Notes: generated from the sequence alone by a model not told the origin. 64,000 nucleotides of DNA from Okeanomitos corallinicola TIOX110 (GCF_038050375.1 NZ_CP150886.1:4257318-4321317); one strand, 5' to 3'. Positions 20,804-30,883 are shown, counted from the first letter of the stretch. Program-made: numbers and translations.

Positions 20804-22681
20804 ATGTGTGGAATTGTTGGATATATAGGAACTCAAGCAGCGACAGAAATATTATTATCTGGACTGGAAAAGCTGGAGTACAGAGGTTATGATTCGGCAG
20901 GAATTGCCACTATTTGGGAAGGTGATATTAGTTGTGTCCGGGCCAAGGGTAAATTGCTGAATTTACGTTCTAAATTGGAACAAATTGAAAATCCTGCCCA
21001 AATTGGTATTGGTCATACTCGCTGGGCAACCCACGGTAAACCAGAAGAGCATAATGCCCATCCACATATGGATACGGCTCTGCGAATAGCGGTGGTACAG
21101 AATGGGATTATTGAGAATTACCGCGAACTGCGGGAACAACTCAAAAAATTAGGACATGAATTTCGTTCAGAAACGGATACAGAGGTAATTCCTCATTTGA
21201 TTGCAGAGTGCTTAAAAAATACCGTAAAAAATCTGACTTCCCCTTCTGTGCTTTTAGATGCGGTACGAGAAGCTGTGGGTAAGTTAGAAGGTGCTTATGC
21301 GATCGCCGTCATTTCTGCGGACTTCCCCGATGAATTAATTGTAGTTCGTCAACAAGCGCCTTTAGTCATTGGCTTTGGCCAAGGTGAATTTTTCTGTGCT
21401 TCCGATACCCCGGCAATTGTCCCCTATACCCGCGCTGTATTGCCCCTAGAAAATGGCGAAATTGGTCGTTTGACCCCCTTGGGCGTTGAAATTTACAACT
21501 TTGCTGGACATCGTTTAAAGAAGCATCCCCGCACTTTGAATTGGAATCCCATCATGGTAGAAAAACAGGGATTCAAACACTTTATGCTCAAGGAAATCTA
21601 TGAGCAACCGGGTGTAGTTAGGGCTTGCTTAGAAGCTTATTTTCCCAACAGTGCCGAAATACCTGTGACCTTGGGTTTACCAGCGGATTTTTACGCAGAT
21701 TTAGAACAAATTCAAATTGTCGCTTGCGGTACGAGTTGGCACGCGGCTTTAGTGGGTAAGTATTTATTAGAACAATTAGCAGGAATTCCTACTCAAGTAC
21801 AATATGGTTCTGAATTTCGTTATGCACCTACACCTTTAACAGCTAATACTTTAACTATTGGTGTCACACAATCAGGTGAAACTGCGGATACTTTAGCAGC
21901 TTTAGGGATGGAAAAAGAACGCAGACAAGGTAAAGAATTTAAGTATGAAGCCAGACTGTTAGGTATTACCAACCGCCCAGAAAGCACTTTGGGGCAAATG
22001 GTAGATAATATTATTAATACTCATGGGGGAATTGAAATTGGCGTAGCAGCTACAAAAACTTTTATTGCTCAATTGATGGCGTTTTATGGTTTAGCTTTAG
22101 ATTTAGCCTATCGTCGGCAAGCAATTACTCAGGATAGGTTAACAGAAATTATCACAGGTTTACGACAATTACCAGCGGACATTGAAGCAATTTTAGAAAC
22201 TCAAGAAAAATATATTGAACAGTTAGTTCATGATTTTGTAGAAACAAAAGATTTCATTTTTGTGGGGAGGGGAATTAATTTTCCTATTGCTTTAGAAGGG
22301 GCTTTAAAATTAAAAGAAATTAGCTATATTCACGCTGAAGGATATCCAGCCGGAGAGATGAAACACGGACCGATTGCTTTATTAGATTCTAAAGTTCCGG
22401 TAGTGGCGATCGCTATGCCTGGTAATGTATATGAAAAGGTGATTTCTAACTCCCAGGAAGCAAAAGCTAGAGATTCTCGGTTAATAGGTGTAACTTCTGT
22501 TAATGATGGGGAAGCAGCAGAAATATTTAATGATTTAATTCCTGTTGCTGATGTGGAGGAAATTTTGTCACCTATTTTGACAGTTATTCCCTTGCAATTG
22601 TTAGCTTATCATATTGCAGCTAGGAAGGGTTTAGATGTAGATCAACCAAGGAATTTGGCGAAGTCTGTAACAGTGGAATAG
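20804..22681 (+). CDS. glmS: glutamine-fructose-6-phosphate aminotransferase (isomerising)
   Basis: Makes glucosamine-6-phosphate from fructose-6-phosphate and glutamine, feeding peptidoglycan and LPS synthesis. The 625-residue product has the N-terminal glutaminase with the nucleophile Cys directly after the initiator Met (MCGIVGYIG), GHTRWATHG, and two SIS domains (VACGTSWHA, GVTQSGETADT, FVGRGINFPIA). It ends DQPRNLAKSVTVE, the normal C-terminus. No glmS ribozyme is seen upstream. Same strand as psaC but behind its strong terminator. Confidence 0.97.
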   Translation: MCGIVGYIGTQAATEILLSGLEKLEYRGYDSAGIATIWEGDISCVRAKGKLLNLRSKLEQIENPAQIGIGHTRWATHGKPEEHNAHPHMDTALRIAVVQNGIIENYRELREQLKKLGHEFRSETDTEVIPHLIAECLKNTVKNLTSPSVLLDAVREAVGKLEGAYAIAVISADFPDELIVVRQQAPLVIGFGQGEFFCASDTPAIVPYTRAVLPLENGEIGRLTPLGVEIYNFAGHRLKKHPRTLNWNPIMVEKQGFKHFMLKEIYEQPGVVRACLEAYFPNSAEIPVTLGLPADFYADLEQIQIVACGTSWHAALVGKYLLEQLAGIPTQVQYGSEFRYAPTPLTANTLTIGVTQSGETADTLAALGMEKERRQGKEFKYEARLLGITNRPESTLGQMVDNIINTHGGIEIGVAATKTFIAQLMAFYGLALDLAYRRQAITQDRLTEIITGLRQLPADIEAILETQEKYIEQLVHDFVETKDFIFVGRGINFPIALEGALKLKEISYIHAEGYPAGEMKHGPIALLDSKVPVVAIAMPGNVYEKVISNSQEAKARDSRLIGVTSVNDGEAAEIFNDLIPVADVEEILSPILTVIPLQLLAYHIAARKGLDVDQPRNLAKSVTVE

Positions 22682-22694
22682 ATGATAATTGTTA

Positions 22695-22723
22695 GGGGAG
22701 AAACAGTGTCTGATTGTCTCCCC
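22695..22723 (+). terminator. terminator after glmS
   Basis: Stem GGGGAGA/TCTCCCC with a 15-base loop, starting 14 bases after the glmS stop. The following T-run is short (ATTT). Confidence 0.55.
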
Positions 22724-22798
22724 ATTTCCAGCTAATAATGTAGCCGCAAACAGATTTATAAGCATTAGATGCTATATAAAATAGTCTTTATACATTCT

Positions 22799-23074
22799 CT
22801 AACTATTGCAAAAATCATCTAATCTAATTTCCTTCCAAATCTCAGAAACTTGCCATCCTGTATTACCTACAGAATAAACTATCGGATTATCTCGGACAGG
22901 AATATAATTAGATAATTGATTATTTATATCAATTTTTCTTGTTTCCTCCTCTTGTATCTCATCAATTACAGTTTCTGGATTATCATTAATTTCGGTGTGA
23001 AGATTTTCTGCTTCTAACTCCATGCTTTTTATTTTATCGAGGATTAGTTTTTCAGATTTTTTAATTAGTTTCAT
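22799..23074 (-). CDS. hypothetical protein
   Basis: A 91-residue product I do not recognise. The first half is charged and probably helical (KKSEKLILDKIKSMELEAEN), the second has GNTGWQVSEIWKEIRLDDF. It starts with ATG and a weak purine stretch upstream (AATGGATAAAATATG). The base composition resembles other genes here. It could be a small antitoxin-like or truncated protein; there is no toxin-like partner alongside. Confidence 0.45.
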   Translation of the reverse strand: MKLIKKSEKLILDKIKSMELEAENLHTEINDNPETVIDEIQEEETRKIDINNQLSNYIPVRDNPIVYSVGNTGWQVSEIWKEIRLDDFCNS

Positions 23075-23386
23075 ATTTTATCCATTGAAAGTTTTGAAAA
23101 TTTCACATCACAATTTGAGAATCTTGTTGTTGATTTTTAAACAGACTAGGATAGTCTTTCAATCATCTGATCAAAGATCCGCAAAAAGCTTTGATGAAGT
23201 TTGGTTGTACAAAAATACCTTGGGAAAACTAGAATACAACAAATTGAGTATTAATAGGAGTGTTATACCCAAAAATTTTTTATATTACCTATCACTATTT
23301 AATCAAAAATGTACATTTTTAAACAAAGCGAGTAGAAGCAAAGTCGGCAAAATGCTCCTATCAGTTAAAACATCTAAATTAAAATA
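23075..23386. other. 312-bp spacer
   Basis: Between two minus-strand genes. An open frame on the plus strand (about 23022-23390) crosses it, but it overlaps the start of the hypothetical gene, has no family resemblance and no ribosome site. I see nothing else. Confidence 0.4.
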
Positions 23387-23578
23387 TTAAGAAATGATAT
23401 CCCCTACTTGAAAAGTTTCTTCAATAACCACCACAGTGTCATTTTCTAATAGTTTACGCCCACGTCTAGTTTCAACTATGCCATTAACTTTGACTTCACC
23501 ATTAGTAATCATTATTTTAGCTTGTCCTCCTGTTGAAGCAATACCTACTAACTTTAAAAACTGATCGAGTTTAATCAT
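23387..23578 (-). CDS. S4-domain RNA-binding protein
   Basis: A 63-residue stand-alone S4 domain (YaaA/YbcJ type): IKLDQFLKLVGIASTGGQAK, then GEVKVNGIVETRRGRKLL. S4 domains bind structured RNA, often on the ribosome. Function in cyanobacteria is not established. Length is complete for this class. Confidence 0.85.
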   Translation of the reverse strand: MIKLDQFLKLVGIASTGGQAKIMITNGEVKVNGIVETRRGRKLLENDTVVVIEETFQVGDIIS

Positions 23579-23728
23579 TTTTTTAGGGATGCTGTTGTGT
23601 ATTTTACTTGTATAAATTTAGCGGGAAAGATAGCCACATCACAGGATTTGCATATATGAGGATAATAAAGTTTAGCTGCGTAATAGCTAAATAGAAAAAA
23701 GGAATTACGCAAACAAACAAACGTGATA

Positions 23729-24373
23729 TTAAGGTGACAAACGTTCTATCTTCCAACCCCCATCATTTAACCGAGTATAAAGTAATCTGTCATGTAAACG
23801 ACTAGAACGCCCTTGCCAAAATTCTATTTCTTGGGGAATAATCCGAAAACCTCCCCAGTGAGGAGGTCTGGGAACTTCCTTATTTTCATACTTGTCTTGG
23901 AATGCTTGTAATTGTGCTTCCAAAACTTCCCTATTAGCTATGACTTCACTTTGATTAGAAGCCCAAGCACCTAAACGGCTATTATGGGGGCGTACCTCAA
24001 AATAGTCATCTGACTCCTCATCAGAAATCTTTTCTACAGTTCCTGCAATTCTGACTTGACGTTCTAACTCAGCCCACCAAAAAACCAGTGCTGCATGAGG
24101 GTTTGCAGTTATTTCTTTGCCTTTGTGACTATTATAATTAGTAAATAAAACAAAACCCCTTTCATCAAAGTTTTTTAATAAAACCATTCTCGCCGAGGGT
24201 TTACCATCGGGTGTAGATGTAGCTAAAGTCATGGCATTAGGTTCGGGTAACTGTGCTGCTACAGCTTGATCAAACCAGAATTTAAATTGTATAAAAGGAT
24301 TATGGTTAATTTCAGCCTCGCTCAATTCTTGTAGAGCGTAGTCTTTGCGGAGGTCAGCTATATTTTTATCCAT
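23729..24373 (-). CDS. pdxH: pyridoxamine 5'-phosphate oxidase
   Basis: FMN enzyme that oxidises pyridoxine or pyridoxamine phosphate to pyridoxal phosphate. The 214-residue product shows the N-terminal [52 protein letters not shown] and the C-terminal [20 protein letters not shown], then RLHDRLLY. Full length. It stands alone, divergent from the permease gene. Confidence 0.95.
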   Translation of the reverse strand: MDKNIADLRKDYALQELSEAEINHNPFIQFKFWFDQAVAAQLPEPNAMTLATSTPDGKPSARMVLLKNFDERGFVLFTNYNSHKGKEITANPHAALVFWWAELERQVRIAGTVEKISDEESDDYFEVRPHNSRLGAWASNQSEVIANREVLEAQLQAFQDKYENKEVPRPPHWGGFRIIPQEIEFWQGRSSRLHDRLLYTRLNDGGWKIERLSP

Positions 24374-24529
24374 TGTTTTATTTCCTGATTTCCTGATGAT
24401 TGAAAATACCTGCGCTGGAAAAATAAAATATTTATGATTATAAACACTACCTCAACTTGCTAATTCGTAATTAATCATTGGGCATTGGTAAAAATCTTTT
24501 CTCTCCATCCCACACATTAAAAAAAACAG

Positions 24530-25618
24530 ATGCGCCGTTCAGCCTCTCTGCAAAGTTTACTAATTTATGGACTGAGTGGCCCGATTATTGCTCTTAATGT
24601 CTGGCTACTATCTCTTTTGTTTCGTTATTTTCAACATCCCATCACAATTCTTAGTATTGCAGCTATCCTGGCATTTTTGCTTAACTACCCAGTCCAGTTA
24701 TTTGAAACAATCAGGATTGATCGGACTAAATCTGTAATTATTGTCTTAATAATCACATTAGCTGTATTTGCTATTTTGGGTGTCACCCTTGTACCGCTGC
24801 TAATTGACCAAACAATCCAACTTTTAAATAAAATTCCTGATTGGTTAGCTTCTAGTCAAGACAATCTAGCAAAATTGCAAATTTTAGCACAAAAGAGGCG
24901 CATACAAATTGATTTAAGTTTAGTAACTAATCAAATTAATGCTGGTGTTGAAAATTTGTTACAACAGATAGCTTCTGGGGCGGTGGGATTTGCTGGAACT
25001 CTATTGTCAGGAATACTGAATATGGTCTTAGTAGTTGTACTTGCTTTTTATATGTTACTCTATGGCGATCGCGTGTGGTACAGCCTAATTAATCTTCTTC
25101 CATCTAATATTGGCATCCCTTTTAGCAAATCTCTACAATTAAACTTCCAGAACTTTTTTCTGAGTCAATTGTTACTAGGCGTATTTATGGTTCTCGCTCT
25201 CACACCCATCTTTTTATTTATGAGAGTACCATTTGCCCTCTTATTTGCCATTATCATCGGTATTTCTGAACTGATACCTTTTGTTGGGGCAGCTTTAGGT
25301 ATAGGCTTAGTGACCATGCTGGTTTTATTACAAAACTGGTGGTTAGCATTTCCAGTGGCAATGGCAGCAATAATCATGCAGCAAATCAAAGATAATCTTC
25401 TAGCACCCAAACTACTTGGTAACTTTACAGGACTTAATCCCCTATGGATTTTTATCTCCATTCTCATGGGATTTGAAATCGCTGGGTTATTGGGAACACT
25501 CGTAGCTGTACCCATTGCTGGTACGATTAAAGGCACTTTTGACGCTATTAAAAAAACTAAACATGGAGATTATGTATCTAATTACACAGTTGTTGATGAT
25601 ACAGAATTTGAAAAATAG
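24530..25618 (+). CDS. AI-2E family (PerM/UPF0118) membrane transporter
   Basis: A 362-residue polytopic protein with two or three N-terminal helices, a soluble central region (QTIQLLNKIPDWLASSQDNL) and four to five C-terminal helices including GISELIPFVGAALGIG and PLWIFISILMGFEIAG, which are family signatures. Members have been linked to autoinducer export or Na+/H+ antiport; the substrate here is not known. It is followed 72 bases later by scpA on the same strand. Confidence 0.88.
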   Translation: MRRSASLQSLLIYGLSGPIIALNVWLLSLLFRYFQHPITILSIAAILAFLLNYPVQLFETIRIDRTKSVIIVLIITLAVFAILGVTLVPLLIDQTIQLLNKIPDWLASSQDNLAKLQILAQKRRIQIDLSLVTNQINAGVENLLQQIASGAVGFAGTLLSGILNMVLVVVLAFYMLLYGDRVWYSLINLLPSNIGIPFSKSLQLNFQNFFLSQLLLGVFMVLALTPIFLFMRVPFALLFAIIIGISELIPFVGAALGIGLVTMLVLLQNWWLAFPVAMAAIIMQQIKDNLLAPKLLGNFTGLNPLWIFISILMGFEIAGLLGTLVAVPIAGTIKGTFDAIKKTKHGDYVSNYTVVDDTEFEK

Positions 25619-25650
25619 GGAAGTGGGAAGATGGGGGGGAAGATGAATAA

Positions 25651-25678
25651 CCCAATGCCCAATGCCCAATGCCCAATA
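25651..25678. repeat. heptamer STRR (CCCAATG)
   Basis: Four units, CCCAATG three times then CCCAATA. It lies just before the preferred scpA start. Because 28 is not a multiple of 3 but no stop is created, it leaves a spurious in-frame N-terminal extension of scpA. Confidence 0.8.
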
Positions 25679-25690
25679 ACTAATAAAATT

Positions 25691-26509
25691 ATGGATGCTG
25701 ATAATCTGTTAGAAGCCATTACAAATTTAATTGAACAAGCAGAAAAAGGAGAAATAGATCCTTGGGATGTGCAGGTAATTGAAGTAATTGATAGATATCT
25801 GGAACTTATGTCACCAGAAACAACAGTCAGAAGTTATGAAGCGGATTTATCTCAATCTGGACAGGCTTTTTTATCAGCATCTATGCTTGTATTATTTAAA
25901 GCTAATACTTTAATGCAATTATCTTCTGTAGATACTATTATAGACAATGTGTCCGATAATGCAATGTGGGAAGGTGAAGATGGGGAATTATATCCCATTC
26001 AAAGGTTGCAACTAGAACGACAGTTGCGCCGTCGTCCAGCAGCAATGCCACCACCAAAACGCCGTGTCACCCTGCAAGAGCTAATTGAGCAATTGCAGAT
26101 TATGGCTAACCAGTTAAAACGGGTAGAGAAAGTTAGCAAACCTCCACGCACTAAACGTCAACCCACTATGCAAAAGATGCGGGAGGCGCTAGAACTAGCT
26201 CACCAAGAAAATCTCACAGAAGTAGCTTTAGAACTAGAACAGTTACTACAGCTTTCTGCAAAAGAGCTAAAGTTAGAAGAAAACAGTTTAAATCTGGAAC
26301 AGTTAGTAAAGCTGTGGAAACAGACTAAACAACCTGAAAAAAATAGTTCTCACCATGATTCGGAAAACGGTCAATTGGTGAGTATTTTTTGGGCGTTGTT
26401 ATTGTTATCGGCTCAATCTAAGGTCGAATTATATCAGGAAGAATTTTACCAAGAAGTAAAAATTCGTCTGCCTACAGATTCAGTCAAAGACTGTCAAGTT
26501 GTAAACTAA
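25691..26509 (+). CDS. scpA: segregation and condensation protein A
   Basis: Kleisin subunit of the SMC-ScpAB condensin. The product (272 residues from this start) has the N-terminal LLEAITNLIEQAEKGEIDPW and QVIEVIDRYLELM that contacts the SMC neck, a long basic middle (RRRPAAMPPPKRRVTLQEL), and a C-terminal winged-helix segment ending near LLSAQSKVELYQEEFYQEV. I reject the upstream start at 25631 because the 20 extra residues come from the CCCAATG repeat (NPMPNAQCPITN). scpB is not in this window. Confidence 0.88.
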   Translation: MDADNLLEAITNLIEQAEKGEIDPWDVQVIEVIDRYLELMSPETTVRSYEADLSQSGQAFLSASMLVLFKANTLMQLSSVDTIIDNVSDNAMWEGEDGELYPIQRLQLERQLRRRPAAMPPPKRRVTLQELIEQLQIMANQLKRVEKVSKPPRTKRQPTMQKMREALELAHQENLTEVALELEQLLQLSAKELKLEENSLNLEQLVKLWKQTKQPEKNSSHHDSENGQLVSIFWALLLLSAQSKVELYQEEFYQEVKIRLPTDSVKDCQVVN

Positions 26510-26662
26510 AGCAGTTAGTGATTTTTGTCTGAGTAAATGCCATATTAACGGAAAACAGTCATAATCACTGATTCTTAATGATATATCCATATCATTAGAT
26601 GATTAAGTATCACTGGATAAAAAAGTAAATTTGCTTGAGTTTGAGGAAAAAAATTTAAACCT

Positions 26663-27832
26663 ATGAAAGCAATGATTCTGGCAGCGGGTAAAGGTACTCG
26701 TGTACGTCCTATTACATATACCATTCCCAAACCGATGATTCCTATTCTGCAAAAGCCAGTAATGGAATTTTTGTTAGAACTATTACGTCAACACGGTTTT
26801 GACGAAATTATGGTCAATGTTAGCCATTTGGCGGAAGAAATAGAAAATTATTTCCGTGATGGTCAAAGGTTTGGTGTGCAGATTGCTTACTCCTTTGAAG
26901 GAAAAATTGATGATGACGGTAAATTGGTAGGACAAGCAGTTGGTTCTGCGGGGGGGATGCGGCGCATTCAAGACTTCTCACCCTTTTTTGATGATACCTT
27001 TGTGGTGCTGTGTGGTGATGCGCTAATTGATTTGGACTTGACTGCGGCAGTAAAGTGGCATAAATCCAAGGGTTCAATTGCCACCATTATTACCAAATCC
27101 GTACCCAAGGAAGAAGTTTCTAGCTATGGTGTGGTTGTCACAGATGAAGATAACCGGATTAAAGCCTTCCAAGAAAAACCTTCAATGGAGGAAGCATTAA
27201 GTACCAATATCAATACAGGTATTTATATCTTTGAGCCAGAGGTGTTTAAGTATATTCCCTCTGAAGTTGAGTTTGATATCGGTAGTCAATTATTTCCCGA
27301 ACTGGTAAAAATCAATGCCCCTTTTTATGCCATTCCCATGGATTTTGAATGGGTAGATATTGGTAAAGTGCCAGATTATTGGCGGGCTATTCGTGGTGTA
27401 CTGTTGGGAGAAATTAAAAATGTGCAAATCCCTGGTCATGAAGTAGCACCTGGTATTTACACTGGTTTAAATGTAGCAGTTAACTGGGACAAAGTTGATA
27501 TTACTGGACCAGTTTACATTGGTGGCATGACTAGAATTGAGGACGGGGCAAAAATTGTTGGTCCGGCGATGATTGGACCTAATTGCTGGATTTGTGACGG
27601 GGCAACGGTAGATAATAGTGTGATTTTTGAATGGTCGCGTTTGGGGCCAGGAGTCCGTTTAGTGGATAAGCTGGTGTTTGGACGCTATTGTGTGGATAAA
27701 ACTGGCGCATCTATTGATGTTCAAGCAGCGGCTTTAGATTGGTTAATTACTGATGCCCGTCAAGATCCTCCATCTTATACTCCTCTAGAACGCCAAGCTA
27801 TTGAGGAGTTATTAGGAACAAATTCAATTTAG
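26663..27832 (+). CDS. sugar-phosphate nucleotidyltransferase (NDP-sugar synthase)
   Basis: A 389-residue enzyme of the mannose-1-phosphate guanylyltransferase/GlmU superfamily. The nucleotide-binding signature AGKGTRVRPITYTIPKPMIP is at the N-terminus, with FVVLCGDALIDLDL providing the metal-binding Asp. A left-handed beta-helix-like hexapeptide region follows (GPVYIGGMTRIEDGAKIVG) and a short C-terminal extension. It lacks the phosphomannomutase domain found in longer cyanobacterial relatives. The sugar and nucleotide cannot be fixed from sequence. Confidence 0.85.
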   Translation: MKAMILAAGKGTRVRPITYTIPKPMIPILQKPVMEFLLELLRQHGFDEIMVNVSHLAEEIENYFRDGQRFGVQIAYSFEGKIDDDGKLVGQAVGSAGGMRRIQDFSPFFDDTFVVLCGDALIDLDLTAAVKWHKSKGSIATIITKSVPKEEVSSYGVVVTDEDNRIKAFQEKPSMEEALSTNINTGIYIFEPEVFKYIPSEVEFDIGSQLFPELVKINAPFYAIPMDFEWVDIGKVPDYWRAIRGVLLGEIKNVQIPGHEVAPGIYTGLNVAVNWDKVDITGPVYIGGMTRIEDGAKIVGPAMIGPNCWICDGATVDNSVIFEWSRLGPGVRLVDKLVFGRYCVDKTGASIDVQAAALDWLITDARQDPPSYTPLERQAIEELLGTNSI

Positions 27833-27838
27833 ATAATG

Positions 27839-27914
27839 GGGAATTGGGAATTGGGAATTGGGAATTGGGAATTGGGAATTGGTTATTAATCACCCCATCA
27901 CCCCATCACCCCAT
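27839..27914. repeat. tandem repeats GGGAATT (x6) and CACCCCAT (x3)
   Basis: Six perfect GGGAATT heptamers (27839-27880), then three CACCCCAT octamers (27891-27914), between the nucleotidyltransferase stop and the MITE. No gene. Confidence 0.85.
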
Positions 27915-27925
27915 CATCTTAACTA

Positions 27926-28160
27926 GGGCTTGCTGTTCGCGGAGCGTGCCGTCAGGCATATAAATCTCAAAACATTACAGGTAAACGATTTTAGCGATTT
28001 TGACTTTCAAAAAATGCAAGCTTTGATGAGGTGAGAACTGAAAAACCTTGCATTTAATTCCTGCTTCAAGGAAAAATAGTTCCCATCCAACTCTTGAAAC
28101 TGTCACCTGTCACCTGTCACCTGTCACCTGTCTCCACGACAAGACTTTATCAGCAAACCC
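27926..28160. mobile_element. MITE-like element, copy 1 (with nested insertion)
   Basis: Ends GGGCTTGCTG and TCAGCAAACCC form terminal inverted repeats. The direct repeat TAACTA flanks it on both sides (27920-27925 and 28161-28166), a probable 6-bp target duplication. The 235-bp body is nearly identical to the copy at 37448 apart from a roughly 23-bp G/C-rich insertion after CTTGCTG (TTCGCGGAGCGTGCCGTCAG) and four instead of two TGTCACC units. No coding capacity. Its right tip includes the last base of the speA stop codon. Confidence 0.85.
28101..28128. repeat. heptamer STRR (TGTCACC) inside MITE copy 1
   Basis: Four tandem TGTCACC units. The equivalent tract in MITE copy 2 (37600-37613) has two, so the tract has changed length since the copies separated. 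Confidence 0.85.
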
Positions 28161-30196
28161 TAACTATTCAGATAAGTGTATCTCATGAAACTTTGCTCGT
28201 AGGTTTGTAGAAGTAGTTGAGATTCGCTCAGGGAAATCTGATTTTCTTCTAAGGCTTTTTCGCAACGCTGACGGATTTTTTCTACCATGTCTTCGGAATC
28301 GTATTGCACATATTTGACTACTTCTCCCATTGTGTCACCTTTGACAACGTGTTCAATTTGGTAGCCTTTAGGTGTAAGTTGAATGTGAACAGCGTTGGTG
28401 TCGCCAAAGAGGTTATGTAAGTTACCCATGATTTCTTGGTAAGCTCCATTCAGGAACATTCCCAAATAGTAGGGTTCGTTGCGGTCAAATTTGTGCAGTT
28501 CTAATACTGATTTGACATCACGCAAGTCTATAAAATGGTCTATTTTGCCATCGCTGTCACAGGTGAGGTCTGCTAATATTCCTCGTTGTGTTGGTTCTTT
28601 GTCTAGGCAATGGATGGGCATGATGGGGAATAGTTGATCTATGGCCCAACAATCTGGTGCTGATTGAAATACTGATAAATTGATGTAATAAATGGAAGCC
28701 ATGATTTTTTCTAGGTCTTCCAATTCGTCAGGTACATATTCCTGTTGTCTGGTGATATCAAGGACTTTTTTACAACAAGCCCAGTAAAGACGCTCGGCTT
28801 TTGCTCGTTCTTTGAGGCGTAAAATTCCTAAGTTAAATCGGCTGATGGCTTCTTCTTTGAATTGTGCCGCATCGTGGTAAAACTCTTGGTAGTTCTCCTG
28901 GTTAATAGATTGGTATGTTTCCCAAAGGTAATTGATGATTGGTGATTCTCCTTCTTGGGGAGGTTCTGGAGGATCGATGGGTATTTCACTGGTGCTGAGG
29001 ACATCAAAGATGAGAACTGATTGATGGGAGGCGATCGCTCTGCCACTTTCGCTAATCAGTGTTGGTACGGGTATTTGATGTTCGGCACAGGTATCTTTTA
29101 ATTCGGCTACAATATCATTGGCGTAGTTCTGCATATTGTAGTTTTTAGAGGCGTAGAAGTTGGTTTGAGAGCCGTCGTAGTCCACCCCTAAGCCTCCACC
29201 TACATCCAGATATTTCATGTCTGCGCCTAACATTGCTAATTCTACATAGATGCGGCTGGCTTCTTGGATGGCATCTTTGATGACGTTAATAGCGGAGATT
29301 TGTGAGCCGATATGGAAGTGTAACAATTTGAGGGAGTCGAGTAAGTTAGCTTCTTTGAGCTTTTCTACTGCTTCGGTGATTTCGGGGATGGTTAATCCAA
29401 ATTTAGCGCGATCGCCTGTGGATGTTCCCCATCTGCCCATGCCTTGGGTACTTAATTTGGCTCTGACTCCAACTATGGGTTTAATTCCTAGTTGACGGTT
29501 AGCGGCAATGACTAAATCTACTTCTTCAATTTGTTCTAGAACAATGATTGGGGTTTGTCCGAGTCTTTGGGCTAACATTGCGGTTTCAATGTATTCTCGG
29601 TCTTTGTAGCCGTTGCAAATTAAGAATGCACCGGGGGTATCCAATAAGGCTAGGGCAATCATTAATTCTGGCTTAGAACCGGCTTCTAGCCCAAATTGAT
29701 GGGGTTTGCCAAATCGTACTAGGTCTTCAATTAAGTGCCTTTCCTGGTTACATTTAACGGGGAATACACCACGATAAACACCGGGATAGTTATATCGAGC
29801 GATCGCTTTGGCAAAACAAGCATTTAATCGTTCAATCCGATCTTCTAAAATATCGGAAAAGCGAATTAACAGAGGCAGTCCCAAATTTCGCTGCTTTAAG
29901 GCTTTGACTAATTCAAATAAGTCTAGAGAACCTCCGCGATCGCCTTTGGGGGAAACTGTCACATGACCAGCAGCATTAATGGAAAAATAAGGCTTACCCC
30001 AACCTTCTATCCGGTATAAATCTTCACTATCTTCAATTTTCCAAGTCCGAGATAATTCTCCTGACGTGGCACTAGGTGGTAGCAATTTTTTCTGCTTCTG
30101 GTTTTTTTGTTCTAATTTATACCCATTTTTAGACATTTTCACCATCTCATCGGTAGTTGACTCGACACCCATTTCTGACCTCTGTGTTTCACCCAC
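28160..30196 (-). CDS. speA: biosynthetic arginine decarboxylase
   Basis: PLP enzyme converting arginine to agmatine for polyamine synthesis. The 678-residue product has FPVKCNQERHLIEDL with the PLP-binding Lys, HFHIGSQISA, YLDVGGGLGVDYDGS, and ESGRAIASHQ. Length and domain order match the group IV (alanine-racemase-fold) SpeA. The stop codon TAG is formed by the junction with the MITE at 28160, so the very last residues (YLNS) may differ from the ancestral C-terminus. The first 30 residues are polar and may not be conserved; an internal Met could be the true start. Confidence 0.94.
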   Translation of the reverse strand: MGETQRSEMGVESTTDEMVKMSKNGYKLEQKNQKQKKLLPPSATSGELSRTWKIEDSEDLYRIEGWGKPYFSINAAGHVTVSPKGDRGGSLDLFELVKALKQRNLGLPLLIRFSDILEDRIERLNACFAKAIARYNYPGVYRGVFPVKCNQERHLIEDLVRFGKPHQFGLEAGSKPELMIALALLDTPGAFLICNGYKDREYIETAMLAQRLGQTPIIVLEQIEEVDLVIAANRQLGIKPIVGVRAKLSTQGMGRWGTSTGDRAKFGLTIPEITEAVEKLKEANLLDSLKLLHFHIGSQISAINVIKDAIQEASRIYVELAMLGADMKYLDVGGGLGVDYDGSQTNFYASKNYNMQNYANDIVAELKDTCAEHQIPVPTLISESGRAIASHQSVLIFDVLSTSEIPIDPPEPPQEGESPIINYLWETYQSINQENYQEFYHDAAQFKEEAISRFNLGILRLKERAKAERLYWACCKKVLDITRQQEYVPDELEDLEKIMASIYYINLSVFQSAPDCWAIDQLFPIMPIHCLDKEPTQRGILADLTCDSDGKIDHFIDLRDVKSVLELHKFDRNEPYYLGMFLNGAYQEIMGNLHNLFGDTNAVHIQLTPKGYQIEHVVKGDTMGEVVKYVQYDSEDMVEKIRQRCEKALEENQISLSESQLLLQTYEQSFMRYTYLNS

Positions 30197-30404
30197 GAAC
30201 TAACAATTTAGCAAATTAGTATACTCACAGATATACAAAAAGCAAGATTTTTTCTGGGTTAATAACTGGTTAAGAATATTAGTCATTAGCAAAAATATTC
30301 TCCCCATCTCTCCATCTCCTCATTTCTTCCTGGAACTACTAGACAAAAGACGTACATACAATTGACAATTAACGCAGATAATTTTTATGCTTTGGGAGAC
30401 AGAC

Positions 30405-30854
30405 TTGGAACGCACATTTTTAGCAATTAAGCCTGATGGAGTCCAACGCGGGTTGGTAGGTGAAATTATCCGTCGTTTTGAAACAAAAGGCTTTACCCTC
30501 GTGGGTTTGAAGTTGATGAACGTCAGCAAAGAATTAGCTGAAAAACACTATGATGTTCACAAGGAAAGACCTTTCTTTCCTGGTTTAATTCAATTTATTA
30601 CCTCTGGTCCGGTTGTGGCTATGGTTTGGGAAGGTGATGGTGTTGTTGCATCTGCAAGAAAAATTATTGGTGCAACCAATCCTTTAAGTGCAGAACCAGG
30701 TACAATTCGTGGTGATTTTGGTGTGACTGTTGGTCGTAACTTAATCCACGGTTCTGATGCTATAGAAACAGCCCAAACTGAAATCAAGCTTTGGTTTAAG
30801 GAAGAAGAGTTAGCTAGTTGGCAACCTACTCTAACTCCTTGGTTATACGAGTAA
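30405..30854 (+). CDS. ndk: nucleoside diphosphate kinase
   Basis: Transfers the gamma phosphate between nucleotides through a phospho-His. The product shows [20 protein letters not shown], the [13 protein letters not shown] loop and the active-site His in [13 protein letters not shown] take the TTG at 30405 as start, giving 149 residues beginning at the family N-terminus, with GGGAGA upstream. An ATG at 30387 would add six residues (MLWETD) and cannot be excluded. Confidence 0.95.
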   Translation: MERTFLAIKPDGVQRGLVGEIIRRFETKGFTLVGLKLMNVSKELAEKHYDVHKERPFFPGLIQFITSGPVVAMVWEGDGVVASARKIIGATNPLSAEPGTIRGDFGVTVGRNLIHGSDAIETAQTEIKLWFKEEELASWQPTLTPWLYE

Positions 30855-30883
30855 GTTGGTGATTGGTGACTGGTGACTGGTGA

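Noticed and set aside
23022-23390. 122-codon plus-strand open frame
   Set aside because: It overlaps the start of the minus-strand hypothetical gene and has no family signature; its codons look random.
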